The translations under genes and the position numbers were made by a program. The notes beneath the pieces were generated by a model. It saw only the letters and a program-made list of their open reading frames with translations. It was not told where the DNA came from and ran no database searches. DNA of 64,000 nt. Source: Yamagishiella unicocca (lineage: Eukaryota > Chlorophyta > Chlorophyceae > Chlamydomonadales > Volvocaceae). The stretch is taken from NCBI GenBank assembly GCA_003116995.1, contig BDSL01000146.1, forward strand, positions 1-64,000. The letters run 5' to 3'. Shown here piece by piece: positions 52,676 to 63,822 of the stretch (position 1 is its first letter; every line of letters begins with the position of its first letter).

Positions 52676-55600
52676 ATGACGGTGCAACGCGCATCTGTGC
52701 TCCTCGCCGCGCTAACGATCGCGTTGGTAGTGTGCGCTCCCACGGCTAGCTCTTACAAGCCGCCCACCAAGGTTTCCGCTGCGCCTGTCACAAAGACGAC
52801 CTCGCTACGGGCGCAAAGCCTCGGCATCGTTGCTACTCTTCAAGGCATGGTACGTAGGCACATACCCGTACGTATACATGTGTAAGGAATGTATAGATCG
52901 GATTGCGATGGTCTCTTATGATATGTAGGAAATAACGCGATAATCTTGGGATAGGATGGAGCGAGGAACATACATGTGTATGCAGTAACTAATGGCTGCT
53001 AGCAGCGGTCGCAGCGCCTCAATGCGGGACTGCACAAAACCAGCGATACGTGTTCGTTCTTGGTACGAGCGACGTTGTGTGCACCTTGTGTGGATGGGGT
53101 CGCTCTGTAACCACTCCGCAGGGTCGGTTCTGTTCATCGCATGCAGCAGTTGTAACGGTTACAGTGGATTGTTATATTACTTCGACAAGCAATGCCAAAG
53201 CGGCGATGTGTGCTGCTGATGACGCGCATGCCCTTGATATGGAACCGGCTCGATCCCCACAGAACATATTATTTTTCAGAAACCGCTTACGCACGTTTAA
53301 GACGCCCATCCGTAATTTGACTGGCTGGTTCACACGCATACCTACCCTCGCTCCTCATGCCCTGTTTATTTATTACTGTCGTCAGGATCCGGTGGATGCC
53401 TACAAGCGCTACCAGGTTAGCTTCAAGAAGGTGTCCCTGCCCAAGGTAGGTGTGTACGACGGACGGATTATTGGCAGTAGCTAGATAGATAGCATAGCAT
53501 GCATCAGCAGCAGCTTACACCCCGTCCGCCATTAACAATGTTGGCAATTCGGGTATTGTAAATCCACCAATGCTTATTTGACACCAACGGCCTTACATTT
53601 CCGCTGTTGTCGTACGTCATGTTTTGTTTCCGCCACCGCGTTGCAGGCTGACCCGACACGTCAGTCCATCTTTTCAGCAAACCTTGCCAAGATCAAACAG
53701 ACGAACAGCAACACGAAGCTGAAATATGTGGTGAGTGCAATGTGTGCCTTGATTAATGATGAGTAGTTATGTTACAAGCTAGCAATAATCGGTGACCACT
53801 GCGCCTACCCTGTTGAATCCTTACTTGTAATGCTTCCGTCCGCCGATGGCCACGCCAAGCAGCAGCCTACTATTGAAATGCACACATGAACCTATAGAAA
53901 TTGACCACGTAATGGTCGCAGAGTGAGTGAGGCTCGTCGTCATGCTTGCACAGATCGAATTATTATGGCTTACGCGTAGATAGGCGAGCATCGAGCCCCA
54001 TCCATATCCATGGATCGCCCATCACGCACGCACCATGCATCGCCAAGCAAGTGCCCATACATTCAACCGCCATCGTCTGCGTCGTACGTCTAGGCAACCT
54101 GCAACAAGTTCACTGATGCCACTTCAACGGAGCGAGGAAAGCTGCTGGGGCTGAAGAAACCAACCTCTGGTCGGCGGTCTCTAGTCCATCTAAATGCGGC
54201 GATTGGGGAGATTGGAAACTGGACGGTGATGGCTGCCAGGAGCCGATCATTGCTCCAGGGCGACGCCTCCGATGTGCCCGATTGGTCTATGGTCATACCC
54301 GCGGTCAAGAACCAGGGCGGCTGCGGCAGCTGCTGGGTAGGTCCGCGGTATGGCCATACATACACGCACGCACATGGATCCCAACTATATGTTGCATGCC
54401 TAACGCAAGAACGCACTGCACGCAGCAGTTATCTTCCCTATAAGTGCAGAGGTAATCCATAAGTCCATTTCCTTTCTTAAAAAAATATGTACATTTCATT
54501 TTCGTTTCCAGATATGTTCAGTTCTACTTCATCACTTGCATTGCGGGGCGTGTTATTATGTCCGCTGCAGGCTTTCGCATCGGCGTGTGTAACGGAGGCC
54601 GGCCACTTCATCAACACGAACGAAGTGATTTCGCTATCGGAGAAGCAACTTGTGGACTGCAACACTGCTAATGGCGGCTGCAACGGCGGCTGGTACGACC
54701 CAGCCTTCGATTACATCAAGTCCAAGGGTCTTACAACGAGCGCCTCCTACCCATACATGGCACAGAAGGACACTTGCCCCACCGCCAACTTCCCTGCAAG
54801 TGCGTCCAAGTTGAAGTCGTACACTGCGCTGGCATCCAACAATGAGAACGCAATGCTTGAGGTGAGCCAACTGACGACTGTCGTGCGTGCCGTGCATGCC
54901 ATACCACGCATGCGTGCTTGTATTCGCACTATTATCAGAGCGAACTCATGTATGCGCTGATTGCCTCAGTAGGTAGGATGCTTGCTTGTTGCTTGCCCAC
55001 AGACATGGAGCTACGTACGTACTAATATTGCTGGTGCCGCCGTCGCTGCATGCATCGATCGTTAGCATCCTAGTCATTATTACATGTACATGCTTTATAA
55101 ATCAAGATCTATCTCCTGAAAACAATCTGCCCACCGCATCTCTCCAGGCCCTGAAGAAAGCCCCCATCGCTGTAGCAGTCACCGCCGACGACAGCTGGTT
55201 CACGTACGGGGGTGGAGTCTTCACGTCTGATACCTGTGGCGGCGACGTCAACCACGCCGTTGTCATTGTGGGCGCCGGAGTTGACTTTGACACCAATGCA
55301 CCCTTCTGGCTGGTTCGGAACTCGTGGGGATCCGACTGGGGTGAGAACGGCTACATTCGAATTGCCCGAGGCTCGACCGGGAGCCGTGGCATGTGCAACA
55401 TCGCCATGTACCCATACCAAGTCACGAGTAAGTGACATCCAGCAGCAGCAGCCGGAGGGTCAGCTCCCATCCGTTGCGGTACGCCGGACGGTCAGCTCCC
55501 ATAGCATCCGCTGTCGCACGCATGCACGCGCATAGCTCTTGTCAATTGCTTGGCTGGGTGCGTGTTCATATGCTGTGTGTGCTGGAACACTCGTGCAAAG

Positions 55601-58195
55601 CAAGCAAGCAAGTCCGTCCTATGGCCAAAACTTCGCAGCTCATACGATGCGTAGATGCGCACTACCGACCTTTGTTCCTGTGTTTCCTGCCTTGCGTGCG
55701 TGCGTGCGTGCAGGTGCGGACGTCCCCAATAAACCACCTACACCCCCGCCGAACAACGACTGCACGACCACCACCTACGTCTTCAAGGATACAGACTCGC
55801 TTACTTCCGTGGCGGTGAAGTACCGCACCACCATTTCGCAAATCTTGATCGATAACAAGTTGACACCCACATCAGTGTTGGTGGGCACCCGGCTCACCAT
55901 AACATGCCCAGGTAGGCTTGCTTGCGGTGCGTGGGTTACTTGCTCGTTTACGGACGTGCGTGCGTGTGCGCGGCGGCTGGGTGCGACGACATTACTTGCA
56001 AGTGTACAATTGTATCCCGCTGTATACAGAAGTACATCGTACATGCATTCAGATCTGAACGCTTTACTTCAATTGTGAACGCGCATTAATCCTATTATTA
56101 CCTATTGTTCGACATATCAGCGACGTACGGAAATGTGAGCTACCTTGATAATGTTGCTTACAATGCAACTAACCCACCGCAACTCACCGCCGCGCACCAT
56201 GCAACTCCGAAGCTAGCTACCGTCACTGCTACCCCGGAAGCTGCTGCTGCTCTGCCAGCTGCCGTTTGTAGTAATCACGTGTACATGCACACATGATGCG
56301 TTTATTATTTGGCGTATGTACCTTGAAGGCGAAACCAGGGATTTCTTTCGCTGCCCTCAAAGAAGGCATGCGAGCCAACCCAACTTGTCTACGCGCACCC
56401 ATAGGTGACCTTAAAACATTACTTCGTGCGTCACCTTTGCTTCTTGTCTATCTGCTGCGCGCGTGCGTGGCGCTGTGCCCTTGCTTACATGCGTTCCTCG
56501 TTATTACCTACATAATAATAATGTGCGCGTGTTTGCCTGCTGCCTGCTGCACCCACGCATACAAATACAGTTGCCGGTGGAACATGGAGTGAACCATACG
56601 GGGTATGGAACAACGAAGGCTTGGTGCAGGTCCCCACCGTCAGGGTGTGCCCGTTCGGCGAGTACGCCGTGTCCTTCTATGTCAAGCCCAGTCAGTGGTA
56701 CGCAGCAAATGCTTGGACCGGCAGCACCTGGGTGGGCACAATCATCATGACCTGCAGCGGTGGTTCCACACACACTATCGACGCGCAGCCGGACTTCAAC
56801 CCAGGTTGGGCAGACGGCACTACGAGCCAGGCCAACGGTACGTGCCGGACGTATGCGTTCTGTGCTCGGCGGCGGTGATGGCATTAGAGTAGGAAAATGG
56901 CGGCGGTTGGGTTATTTGGATCTCTCGCATGCTTTGTTCTCTGCTGGTTATTAGATAGTCGCAGCAAGTGCGTAATAAGTGAGCACACACCTGACGTTCG
57001 GGAACATGCATCAGTCTATCTGCTGCCTTGCTTAATTTTATTTCAGCAATAACTCTCCTACCTGCCTCAATCCTAAGCTATGTTTTCCATGTGTTCACAT
57101 CCGAATGGTCTGCGCAGGCTTCTCCAGTATTCCATTCCGCGCGGGCTGGGCTGTGGATAGCATGTTCGGCGTCGGTGCCCAAACAGGTGGCGAGGTGTCG
57201 TTCAACTGCCCCCCAGACACGTTGGTTACCGGCTTCGCCGGGGGGGCGTCTCCTGGCCAGTACCCAACGGGCTGGCTTGCGAACCTCCAGTTTTTGTGCC
57301 AGAGTAAGTGTGCGGATCAGACCCTCCCGCCATATGTAGCGTCCGCAGCTAGTCACTCGCTCGTCCTGTGCAAAATAAATGCACGTGCGAAAACAACAAC
57401 CCCAAGCAACAAGGCAAGATTTAATTCGCCCATTGTGCCTTCGTTCCTTTGCGTGCAGATCCGTTCAACAGCCAGACCAAGCTGCGCGCCCTGCGCTCAA
57501 GCCCCTTCGTACGGGTGGCCTCGGGCCTCTCCTGCAGCGCTTACGTCGCCACCGCCACCGACACCTGGTTTTCGATTGCGGCTACGAAGCGCGTTGAAAT
57601 TGTGGAGCTGATGCGCTCCAACCCGGCCATCAACCGCAACGTGAAGTCGGGAGACAAGGTGTTTCTGCCGCCCTGCGTGAACGGAGGTACGTTAGTCCTT
57701 GCGTGTAATTCGGATAGGCTGCGTGCGTCGTTCGCTCACCCACGTTGGTTGCCATCATCCGTACGTCACTTCATGCGTACGTCCGTACGTCCTTTGTTTT
57801 TGGATTGTCCATGGGCAAGGCCAGGATTGGCTTCCCGCCAGCCGAGGCCTACCATACCTGCTGGCCATGGCAATTCATCACTGTTGATTATAAAATATCG
57901 CGTCTTGTGTGTGGGCGGGAGGACTGATCCACGTGCCACGTGCATGGGTTTGTGTGTATTATGCGTATGGCCCATAGTAGTCATCATCACCCACTGTATC
58001 AAGTACTACTACAACCATTATGATCCGAGAAGGGGGCATGGTTACAGGGACCCACTGGAAAGCTTGTCTAGCCGCGCGACCCCATTGACCCGGCGCGATT
58101 CATTTTTTTGTGTTTTTTGCTCGCACGCAGTGTTGCAAGGCACCAAGCTAAGCAACGTCGCTGCAGCGAAGCCGCTGTCCAGCAGCAAGCCATGA
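52676..58195 (+). CDS. Secreted papain-type cysteine protease with LysM domains
   Basis: Eleven exons: 52676-52849, 53386-53445, 53647-53730, 54094-54336, 54571-54861, 55148-55427, 55714-55911, 56571-56837, 57118-57303, 57459-57686, 58131-58195. Phases close, giving 691 aa. The start at 52676 gives a signal peptide (MTVQRASVLLAALTIALVVC...). An in-frame upstream ATG at 52631 would give 15 further residues. A propeptide (exons 1-4) holds ATCNKFTDATSTE. Mature C1A protease: QGGCGSCWAFASAC (catalytic Cys, split by the exon 4/5 intron), CNGGW, VNHAVVIVGAG (His) and WLVRNSWGSDWGENGYIRI (Asn), so all catalytic residues are present. A PNKPPTPPP linker leads to a LysM (exon 7: TYVFKDTDSLTSVAVKYRTT..LIDNKLTPTS), a two-exon domain I cannot name (exons 8-9), and a second LysM-like module (exon 10). 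LysM modules bind N-acetylglucosamine polymers, so wall or matrix tethering is likely. Confidence 0.92.
52986..53172 (+). mobile_element. Short dispersed element in intron 1 of the protease gene
   Basis: Inverted counterpart of 42118-42252: AATGGCTGCTAGCAGC, GCGCCTCAATGCGGGACTGC, ACAAAACCAGCGATACGTGT, followed after about 85 bp by TTGTAACGGTTACAGTGG. The two copies are about 90% alike over the 70-bp core by eye. The gap before the tail is longer here. Confidence 0.6.
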
Positions 58196-58567
58196 CCAGG
58201 CCGGGTAACCACATTCTTTGAAGAACAGATGTGGTTCCACTTTAGGCTGCCATAGGGTGCGCGCTTTATCGAATTGAAAGCAAGGGACTCGTCGCTTCGA
58301 ACATACTGAGGAAGTACATAGTTCATAATTGCAGTGATGCAGCAAGATGCTAGTCGGGATGGAATCACTCATCCAACTCATCTCAGAGTTTTGACGAGAA
58401 CCGTTGCGCGGTAGCGAGCGACGGCTGGTGGCGCAGTGTACGTAGGTACAAGCAAGCCTGTGGAGCGAGGTTCGTCGGTATATGGTAGGAGGGAAGGCGG
58501 ATGCCATTTATTTTCAACATGCCTAACGAAAGTAAGTGCAGTGCGCGCGGTATGTAGCATTAGTATG

Positions 58568-58640
58568 TAGCACGTTACGTGGGTTCCAGACCAACAGGTA
58601 TGTACTGGATTCCATGACTCGCCTCTCTGATTGATTCGGG
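58568..58640 (-). mobile_element. Diverged LINE 3'-end fragment
   Basis: CGTTACGTGGGTTCCAGACC followed by AACAGGTA matches the minus-oriented LINE tails at 16860 and 20095 (GTTACAGTGGGTTCCAGACC). No further homology is seen except GACTCGCCTCTCTGA, a weak match to the CATCGCCTGACACTGA block. Confidence 0.5.
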
Positions 58641-58989
58641 GTTGTATGGAATAAAATTGCCGGAGACTGCCCGCTGGCCACGGTATGAAGTTTGTTTACA
58701 GTATAGCCATTGTACAGTTGGGTCGAAGGGTCTGTGCAAGCCAAGACCCGTTGATTGCTCCCGTTGTACAAGCCTCCAGCACAGAGGCTCAATACACGGC
58801 ATCCACAACATACATATGTAAATAAAAGCCGTTAAACACATTCCCCTCGCATTCCACTCGCATCCCACAGCCACCGGCATCCCGGTTTATTCATTCATAC
58901 TCCCCCAATGGAGCTGCACCCATCGCATGGCCACTCCAAACACGACTGTCACTTTGTCACACACCTCTCGGTCAGCCACGGCCGTTTGT

Positions 58990-59105
58990 TCTTCTTCCTG
59001 TATCTCTTTTAGTGTATGTCAGGCGATGCGCCAGATGCGTCCGATGGCTCTTTCCATACCTTCTATCTAGACTGGGCCCGCTGTAAACAGTTGCTATACT
59101 TACAA
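58990..59105 (+). mobile_element. LINE 3'-end fragment, plus orientation
   Basis: Block order TTAGTGTATGTCAGGCGATG, CGCC, CCTTCTATCTAGACTGGGCC and CGCTGTAAACAGTTGC matches, with mutations, the LINE 3' end CAGTGTCAGGCGATG...TCTGGAACCCACTGTAACAGTTAC. It lies directly 3' of the peroxidase fragment. Confidence 0.5.
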
Positions 59106-59213
59106 CGTGCTGCGTACACCAGTTCCTGCATGCGTGCCAAGCGAGTGTCCTAAGCGCACTCACATTAGTTTGGACGAGCCGAGTGAATAACACCCGTAGA
59201 GCCGAGTCATTAC

Positions 59214-59800
59214 CCTTACTTGGTCGTGGGGCCATCCAGCTCCTGGATGGTGAGCAGCAGCAGCGATGCATCCACACAACCGCAACTGGGGTCGGGCAGT
59301 TGCGTACGCTCACGGCCATACATTGAGTCGTGGAAGGCGGAGCGGGTGAGCACTTGGCCAGGTGCTTTTCCGTTCTTGAAGAGGGCGCGACAGGTGGCGA
59401 TCACCTGCAGGGAGGGAGGGAGGGAGGGAGGCAGCAGGGGACGCCAGGGTGGAATCGGCGGCGGCGGCCAGGTGGTGTTCGGAGTGATCAGGTTATCACC
59501 GCAATCAAAGTTTGATTGAGTCAGCAGCGCATGATGGAAGTAAGGGAGGTAGAAGGGCGTTGGAGGACCATGCATGGGGCGGGCCGGGCGTAATGCACGG
59601 CAGGCAACAGCATAAGCATCCGTCGGGTGGTTCGGCGGACAGGGTGATGACGGGACCGAGCGAGGCCCAGACTTTGGTGCTTGGGTCGTAGCCCTGGCCG
59701 GCGATGGCGTCCGCAATCTTCGGGCTCCACAGCTTCACCCCGGCATTCACGTCAGCCAAGTCGAAGCGATCCATGTTAACGCAAACGGCGATTACTACAC
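59214..59800 (-). pseudogene. Heme peroxidase fragment (distal-histidine region), probably truncated
   Basis: The exon at 59404-59220 (minus) has a strong pyrimidine-tract acceptor. It encodes VIATCRALFKNGKAPGQVLT followed by RSAFHDSMYG and SCGCVDASLLLL. R..FHD with a following GC-DASLLL is the distal heme pocket of plant-type peroxidases (Arg and catalytic His present). It reads out through ELDGPTTK to a TAA, or could splice at GTAAGG. A preceding coding-like stretch (59790-59640: MDRFDLADVNAGVKLWSPKI) may be an upstream exon, but I found no matching donor. No proximal-histidine half was found between here and the end of the protease gene at 58195, and a LINE fragment starts about 100 bp downstream. 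A broken gene is the simplest reading. Confidence 0.5.
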
Positions 59801-59849
59801 TGCTGGATCGTGGCTGTATGTCGTGCAGGCCCGGGCATCCATCACGTTG

Positions 59850-60058
59850 TCCTAGGTTTGCGGTCATTTATTGTAATGAAGCCACGGACACGCGTATTGT
59901 CCTAGGTTTGCGGTCATTGCAATGAAGCCACGGACACGCGTCTTTTCCTAGGTTCGCGGTCATTGCAATGAAGCCACGGACACGCGTCTTGTCCTGAGTT
60001 TGCGGTCATTGTAATGAAGCCACGGACACGCGTCTTGTCCTGGGTTTGCGGTCATTTT
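59850..60058. repeat. 46-bp tandem repeat
   Basis: Four copies plus a partial of a 46-bp unit: TTGTCCTAGGTTTGCGGTCA, TTG-AATGAAGCCACGGACACGCGTC. It lies immediately upstream (minus sense) of the peroxidase fragment. Confidence 0.9.
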
Positions 60059-61370
60059 AAATTACATCATCAGATACCAGCCAGGAACGAAGGGCGTCAG
60101 ACGACGCCGAACTTGATCGTGGAACAGACGTACTATATTCGTCTTCAATTCAAGCGGGCTAACGCCGACTAACGCTCAGCGACGTATGTTCGAAACGCGG
60201 AAGCGAGTGGACTCAGCTTGAGGAATACTTACTGAATGTCCGGTGGCGGCAGCGGCGGCGGCGTTCGGGTCCCCGGCGGCGTTCGGGTCCCCGGAAGTCA
60301 AGGTCAGAGTAAGCGCTTTTGGGCACCATTGCACCGCCTCCATTGCTCCCAAGGCGGATCGCACCAACTCATCCAATGATGGAGAGGGCCTATGTCTAGG
60401 AAGTGACGGCCGCAAGCCGGTAATCCTGCCGCGGCCCGGTCGCGGAGAAACATTGGAGACGACGTAAGTTGACAGCAATCAACAGTAAATATAGGTAAAT
60501 TAGAGGGCCAATAGATGCTATGGGGTTTCCTGGTGGATGCTTGGTAGCGCTCGAACCAGGTTCTGTTAGTGGGTGCCCGTAAAAGGAGTTATACGGGCTG
60601 ATCGTGTCAGGGGGAAGCGGCAGCGGGCGGCAAAGACAAGCTCCACGTCCAAGAGCGCAGCATCTACATACACTAACGCAGTATTGGCATGGTAGCATGG
60701 TCCTGGAATGTGAATGGCAATTTGCCAGTGCTGTTATGGTTCAAGACCGCAACGATATCACCGTACGACACGCAACTGAACAATCTCGGTACGCGCTGGG
60801 TGACACAATGCAAGGGAATATACTCGCTTTAAGCGCGCCTGAAACCTGTAATCACAGATGTACACCGGTCTTTGTCCTTCTGCTGGCGAACCCTGTTGGG
60901 TACCTATGAGCACTATGGCGACTTAAGTCTGCTGAATATGTGGAAAAAAAATAACCATTGCATAGGCTGTGCTAGAAACCATAGCCCAGGGCACTGACCG
61001 GAAGGACGACAGTGGCGTGAATATCGCGACGGAAGAGCCATATGTATCGGTAACATAGGATGCCGGGCTATATAAGCAAGATTTATGCAATACTAGTGGC
61101 GACTACGCTGAGCGTCTCCGTTGGCCATGCGTCGCTGTTCCAACACGATTTCGGCTATCTTCTTGGTCTCTCGTACAGGTACGGTGAAAGATTTGGAAAT
61201 TAGGAAGCATTTGATGGGATATCCAAGGAGGCTGTGGTTCCCCGTGCTGGTGTCCACCGCCCAAATCTTAGGAACGACCGAGTAACAATCGTAAAGCGCC
61301 AGATTTGCTTGTATCGAAGTGCGCATATTGTGAGAAGCCCTCTATCGCGCCGCACCCTCGTTGTGCATGC
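60059..61370. other. No gene firmly supported
   Basis: A minus-strand frame at 60478-60176 (SPSLDELVRSALGAMEAVQW, then DPNAAGDPNAAAAAA) has a coding-like feel and could be an upstream exon of the peroxidase fragment, but nothing links them. The right end must hold the 5' exons of the GH9 gene, because its first visible exon is internal; I could not identify them. Confidence 0.35.
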
Positions 61371-61376
61371 TCCCAG

Positions 61377-63822
61377 ATTCTATGAGGCGCAGATGGCAGG
61401 AGAGGTACCGACCTGGTCACGTGCGTCGCAAGCTCAGGGCGGATGGCGCAATCGGAGCCACACCAATGACGGCAGCGGGCCGGACGCTATAGGCGTTGAC
61501 CTGTCTGGTGGCTGGTACGACGCCGGAGGTGGGGACGGTGTATGTTCCAGAGATACGGGTCCACGCGGAAGGGAACAGGTGGCGGTGGGTGAAGAGAAAT
61601 CCCGAGGAGCAACAAAGTCGGCAAAGAAATATTGGATGGAGAGGGACAGGAGGCGGAGGGCGGGGCGCGTTCATATGTTTTTGTGGGTGGTGGCGTGTGG
61701 AGCCTGGGCTTTGTTTAGTTGGTCGGATTCGGCAGCAGTTGTCAGGGAACGGGTGTCGCAGGTGTGCGGCGACTGCGTAGTTCATATTTGCAGCGCGCGG
61801 GCAACGGTGCGGCATACCGCTGTGACGGTATACTGTACCGTCGCGACCGCCCACCCGCCAGCCCGCGCATACCACACCCGTTCCCCCTCGCGCCCCCGCT
61901 CCCGCCCCTCCTGCCACCGCGCCTGCCGCGCCCCCCCCCCTCCCGACGACCATGTGCGAAGTATCCTGTCCCGTTGTGGAAACGGCTCTTACGCCACCCC
62001 TCATTCCCCCTACCACACCGATCCGCGTCCGCCGGCATTTGTAGTTATGTACGCAAACGATATCCTCTGTAATAGGTGCGACACATTCCGCGCAATATCC
62101 CCCCGCAGACCACCTTAAGCTGCACCTTCCTCTGGGTGTCACTGCGTCCGTGCTGGCGTACGGCGCCCTGGCGTGGGAGACCGCGTACCGCGATTCCGGG
62201 CACTGGGATGTTGCCGTACGGAACATCGACTGGGTGGCGTCGTACCTCTTGAAGTGCCACTACAACGCCAGCGAAACGCCCTCCGAGAACGCATTTGTGG
62301 CTCAAGTGCGGTGGGGGTGGGGGGGGGGGAAGAGGCCACCAGTGGGTTGGCCCATCCCCCGTGGGCGGTGGGGCGGGGAGGAGAGAGGCGCAACCAGTGG
62401 GTGGGCCCACCCCCCATGGGCGGTGGGGTGGGGGAAGGGAACAGTGGTCTGGTGCGGAGGAGAAAAATGGGGGATGGCGAAGTAACCCGTGTGTACGACA
62501 CACGGCAGGGGAGCAGGGGCTGCTGGCTGTGTCGTTGGGCGGGGTATGGGGGTGCTGAGTGCCGTTGGCTGCGGTAGTATGGCACGGGTAGCACGGGTAG
62601 CACGGGTAAAACCCTAAACCTTCCCCAAACCTCCCGCAGGTGGGGGATGGCCACACCGAACACGACTTATATTGGGGCCGGCCCGAGCAGCAGCCGGAGG
62701 GCGGCGCGGAGGGCAGCGTGGGCTGGCGGCCTGTGTACGTCATCACGTCGCAGCAGGACAAGGGCGCAGACGTCGTATCAGAGGCGAGTGGGCCGGCCCG
62801 CAGTTTCATTCGCTCGCCATGCCGACGACACGGTGGCCCCAGCAGCCCACTGCCCGTCGCTGGATGACCCCCTGCCCACGCTGTCCGCCCACGCTGTCCG
62901 CGCACGCTGGCTCCCACCCTGCCCCCGTAACCCCACCCTGCCCACGGGACCCCCACCCACCCCCGGAACCCCACCCTGCCCACGGGACCCCACCCCGCCC
63001 CTGGGACCCCCCCCCGCCCTCGCCCCCTCTCAGGCCGTGGCAGGCATGACCAGCGCCGCGCTGGTTCTGCTGCGCCCCGGCACCCACTCCGACCCGGATA
63101 AGGCCCAGCTGCTGCTCACCAGCGCCCGGCAGCTGTTCGAGTTCGCCAAGCTGCTGCCAAACTCGTGAGTCAGCCAAGAGCCAAACCAGCCAAGAGCCAA
63201 ACCAGCCAGGCGGCTCGGTGGCGAGGAGGGAGCCAGCAGGCCGACAAAGCAGCAAAGCTGACCCTGGGTTGCCCGGTTCAATCGAACCATTCAAACCATT
63301 CGAAGCATTCCAACCATTCCAACCATTCCAACCATTCCAACCATTCCAACCATTCCAACCATTCCAACCATTCCAACCATTCCAACCATTCGCACCCAAA
63401 CGCAAACACCACACCGGTGTTGGGGTTCGTGCAGTGGTCCGCCTTAAACGCCCCTCACCCTCCCGCCCCTCGCCACCGCCCCTCGCCCCCTCCCTGGACG
63501 CCCGCAGCTGGGGAGGGCCGCCGGCCGGGTACCAGATCATGTACGGCACCAGCCGCTGGCGCGACGACTTGGCCTGGGCGGCGGCGTGGCTGTGCCGTGC
63601 TGACGTGGACACCGGCGCCGCCGACGCCGCCGCCGCCAGCTCCGCTTGCGCCGAGGCGGTGTCCATCTGGGGCGCCGCCGCTAGCAGCGACGAGTACTTC
63701 CGGGACGCCATCTCGTGGGCGGCCGTGTTCCCGCTGGCGACGCTGCTGATGAGGGACGTGGGCGCGGGGGGCGAGACGATGGCGTGGCGCTACGATCAAC
63801 ACATCAACTACGTGCTTAACAG
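61377..63822 (+). CDS. Glycoside hydrolase family 9 endoglucanase, partial (runs off the right edge)
   Basis: Visible exons: 61377-61528, 62109-62305, 62640-62783, 63034-63164, 63508-63822, all in phase. The final donor at 63823 leads out of the window. GH9 enzymes cleave beta-1,4-glucans such as cellulose. Signatures in order: FYEAQMAGEVP, VDLSGGWYDAGD (the Asp-rich catalytic motif, split by the first visible intron), HLKLHLPLGVTASVLAYGAL, NIDWVASYLLKCHY, VGDGHTEHDLYWGRPE, AVAGMTSAALVLL, LLLTSARQLFEFAKLLPNS and WRDDLAWAAAWLCRA. The catalytic Glu and His of the C-terminal part lie beyond the window. The start codon and signal peptide are not identified and lie left of 61377. The intron at 62784-63033 uses a GC donor (GAG/GCGAGT). 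The likely role is cell-wall or matrix glucan remodelling, or cellulose degradation. Confidence 0.93.
63290..63392. repeat. 9-bp intronic repeat (TTCCAACCA)n
   Basis: About ten copies of a 9-bp TTCCAACCA unit in the intron between the fourth and fifth visible GH9 exons. In one frame it reads Asn-His-Ser repeats, but the splice sites on both sides show it is not translated. Confidence 0.88.
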
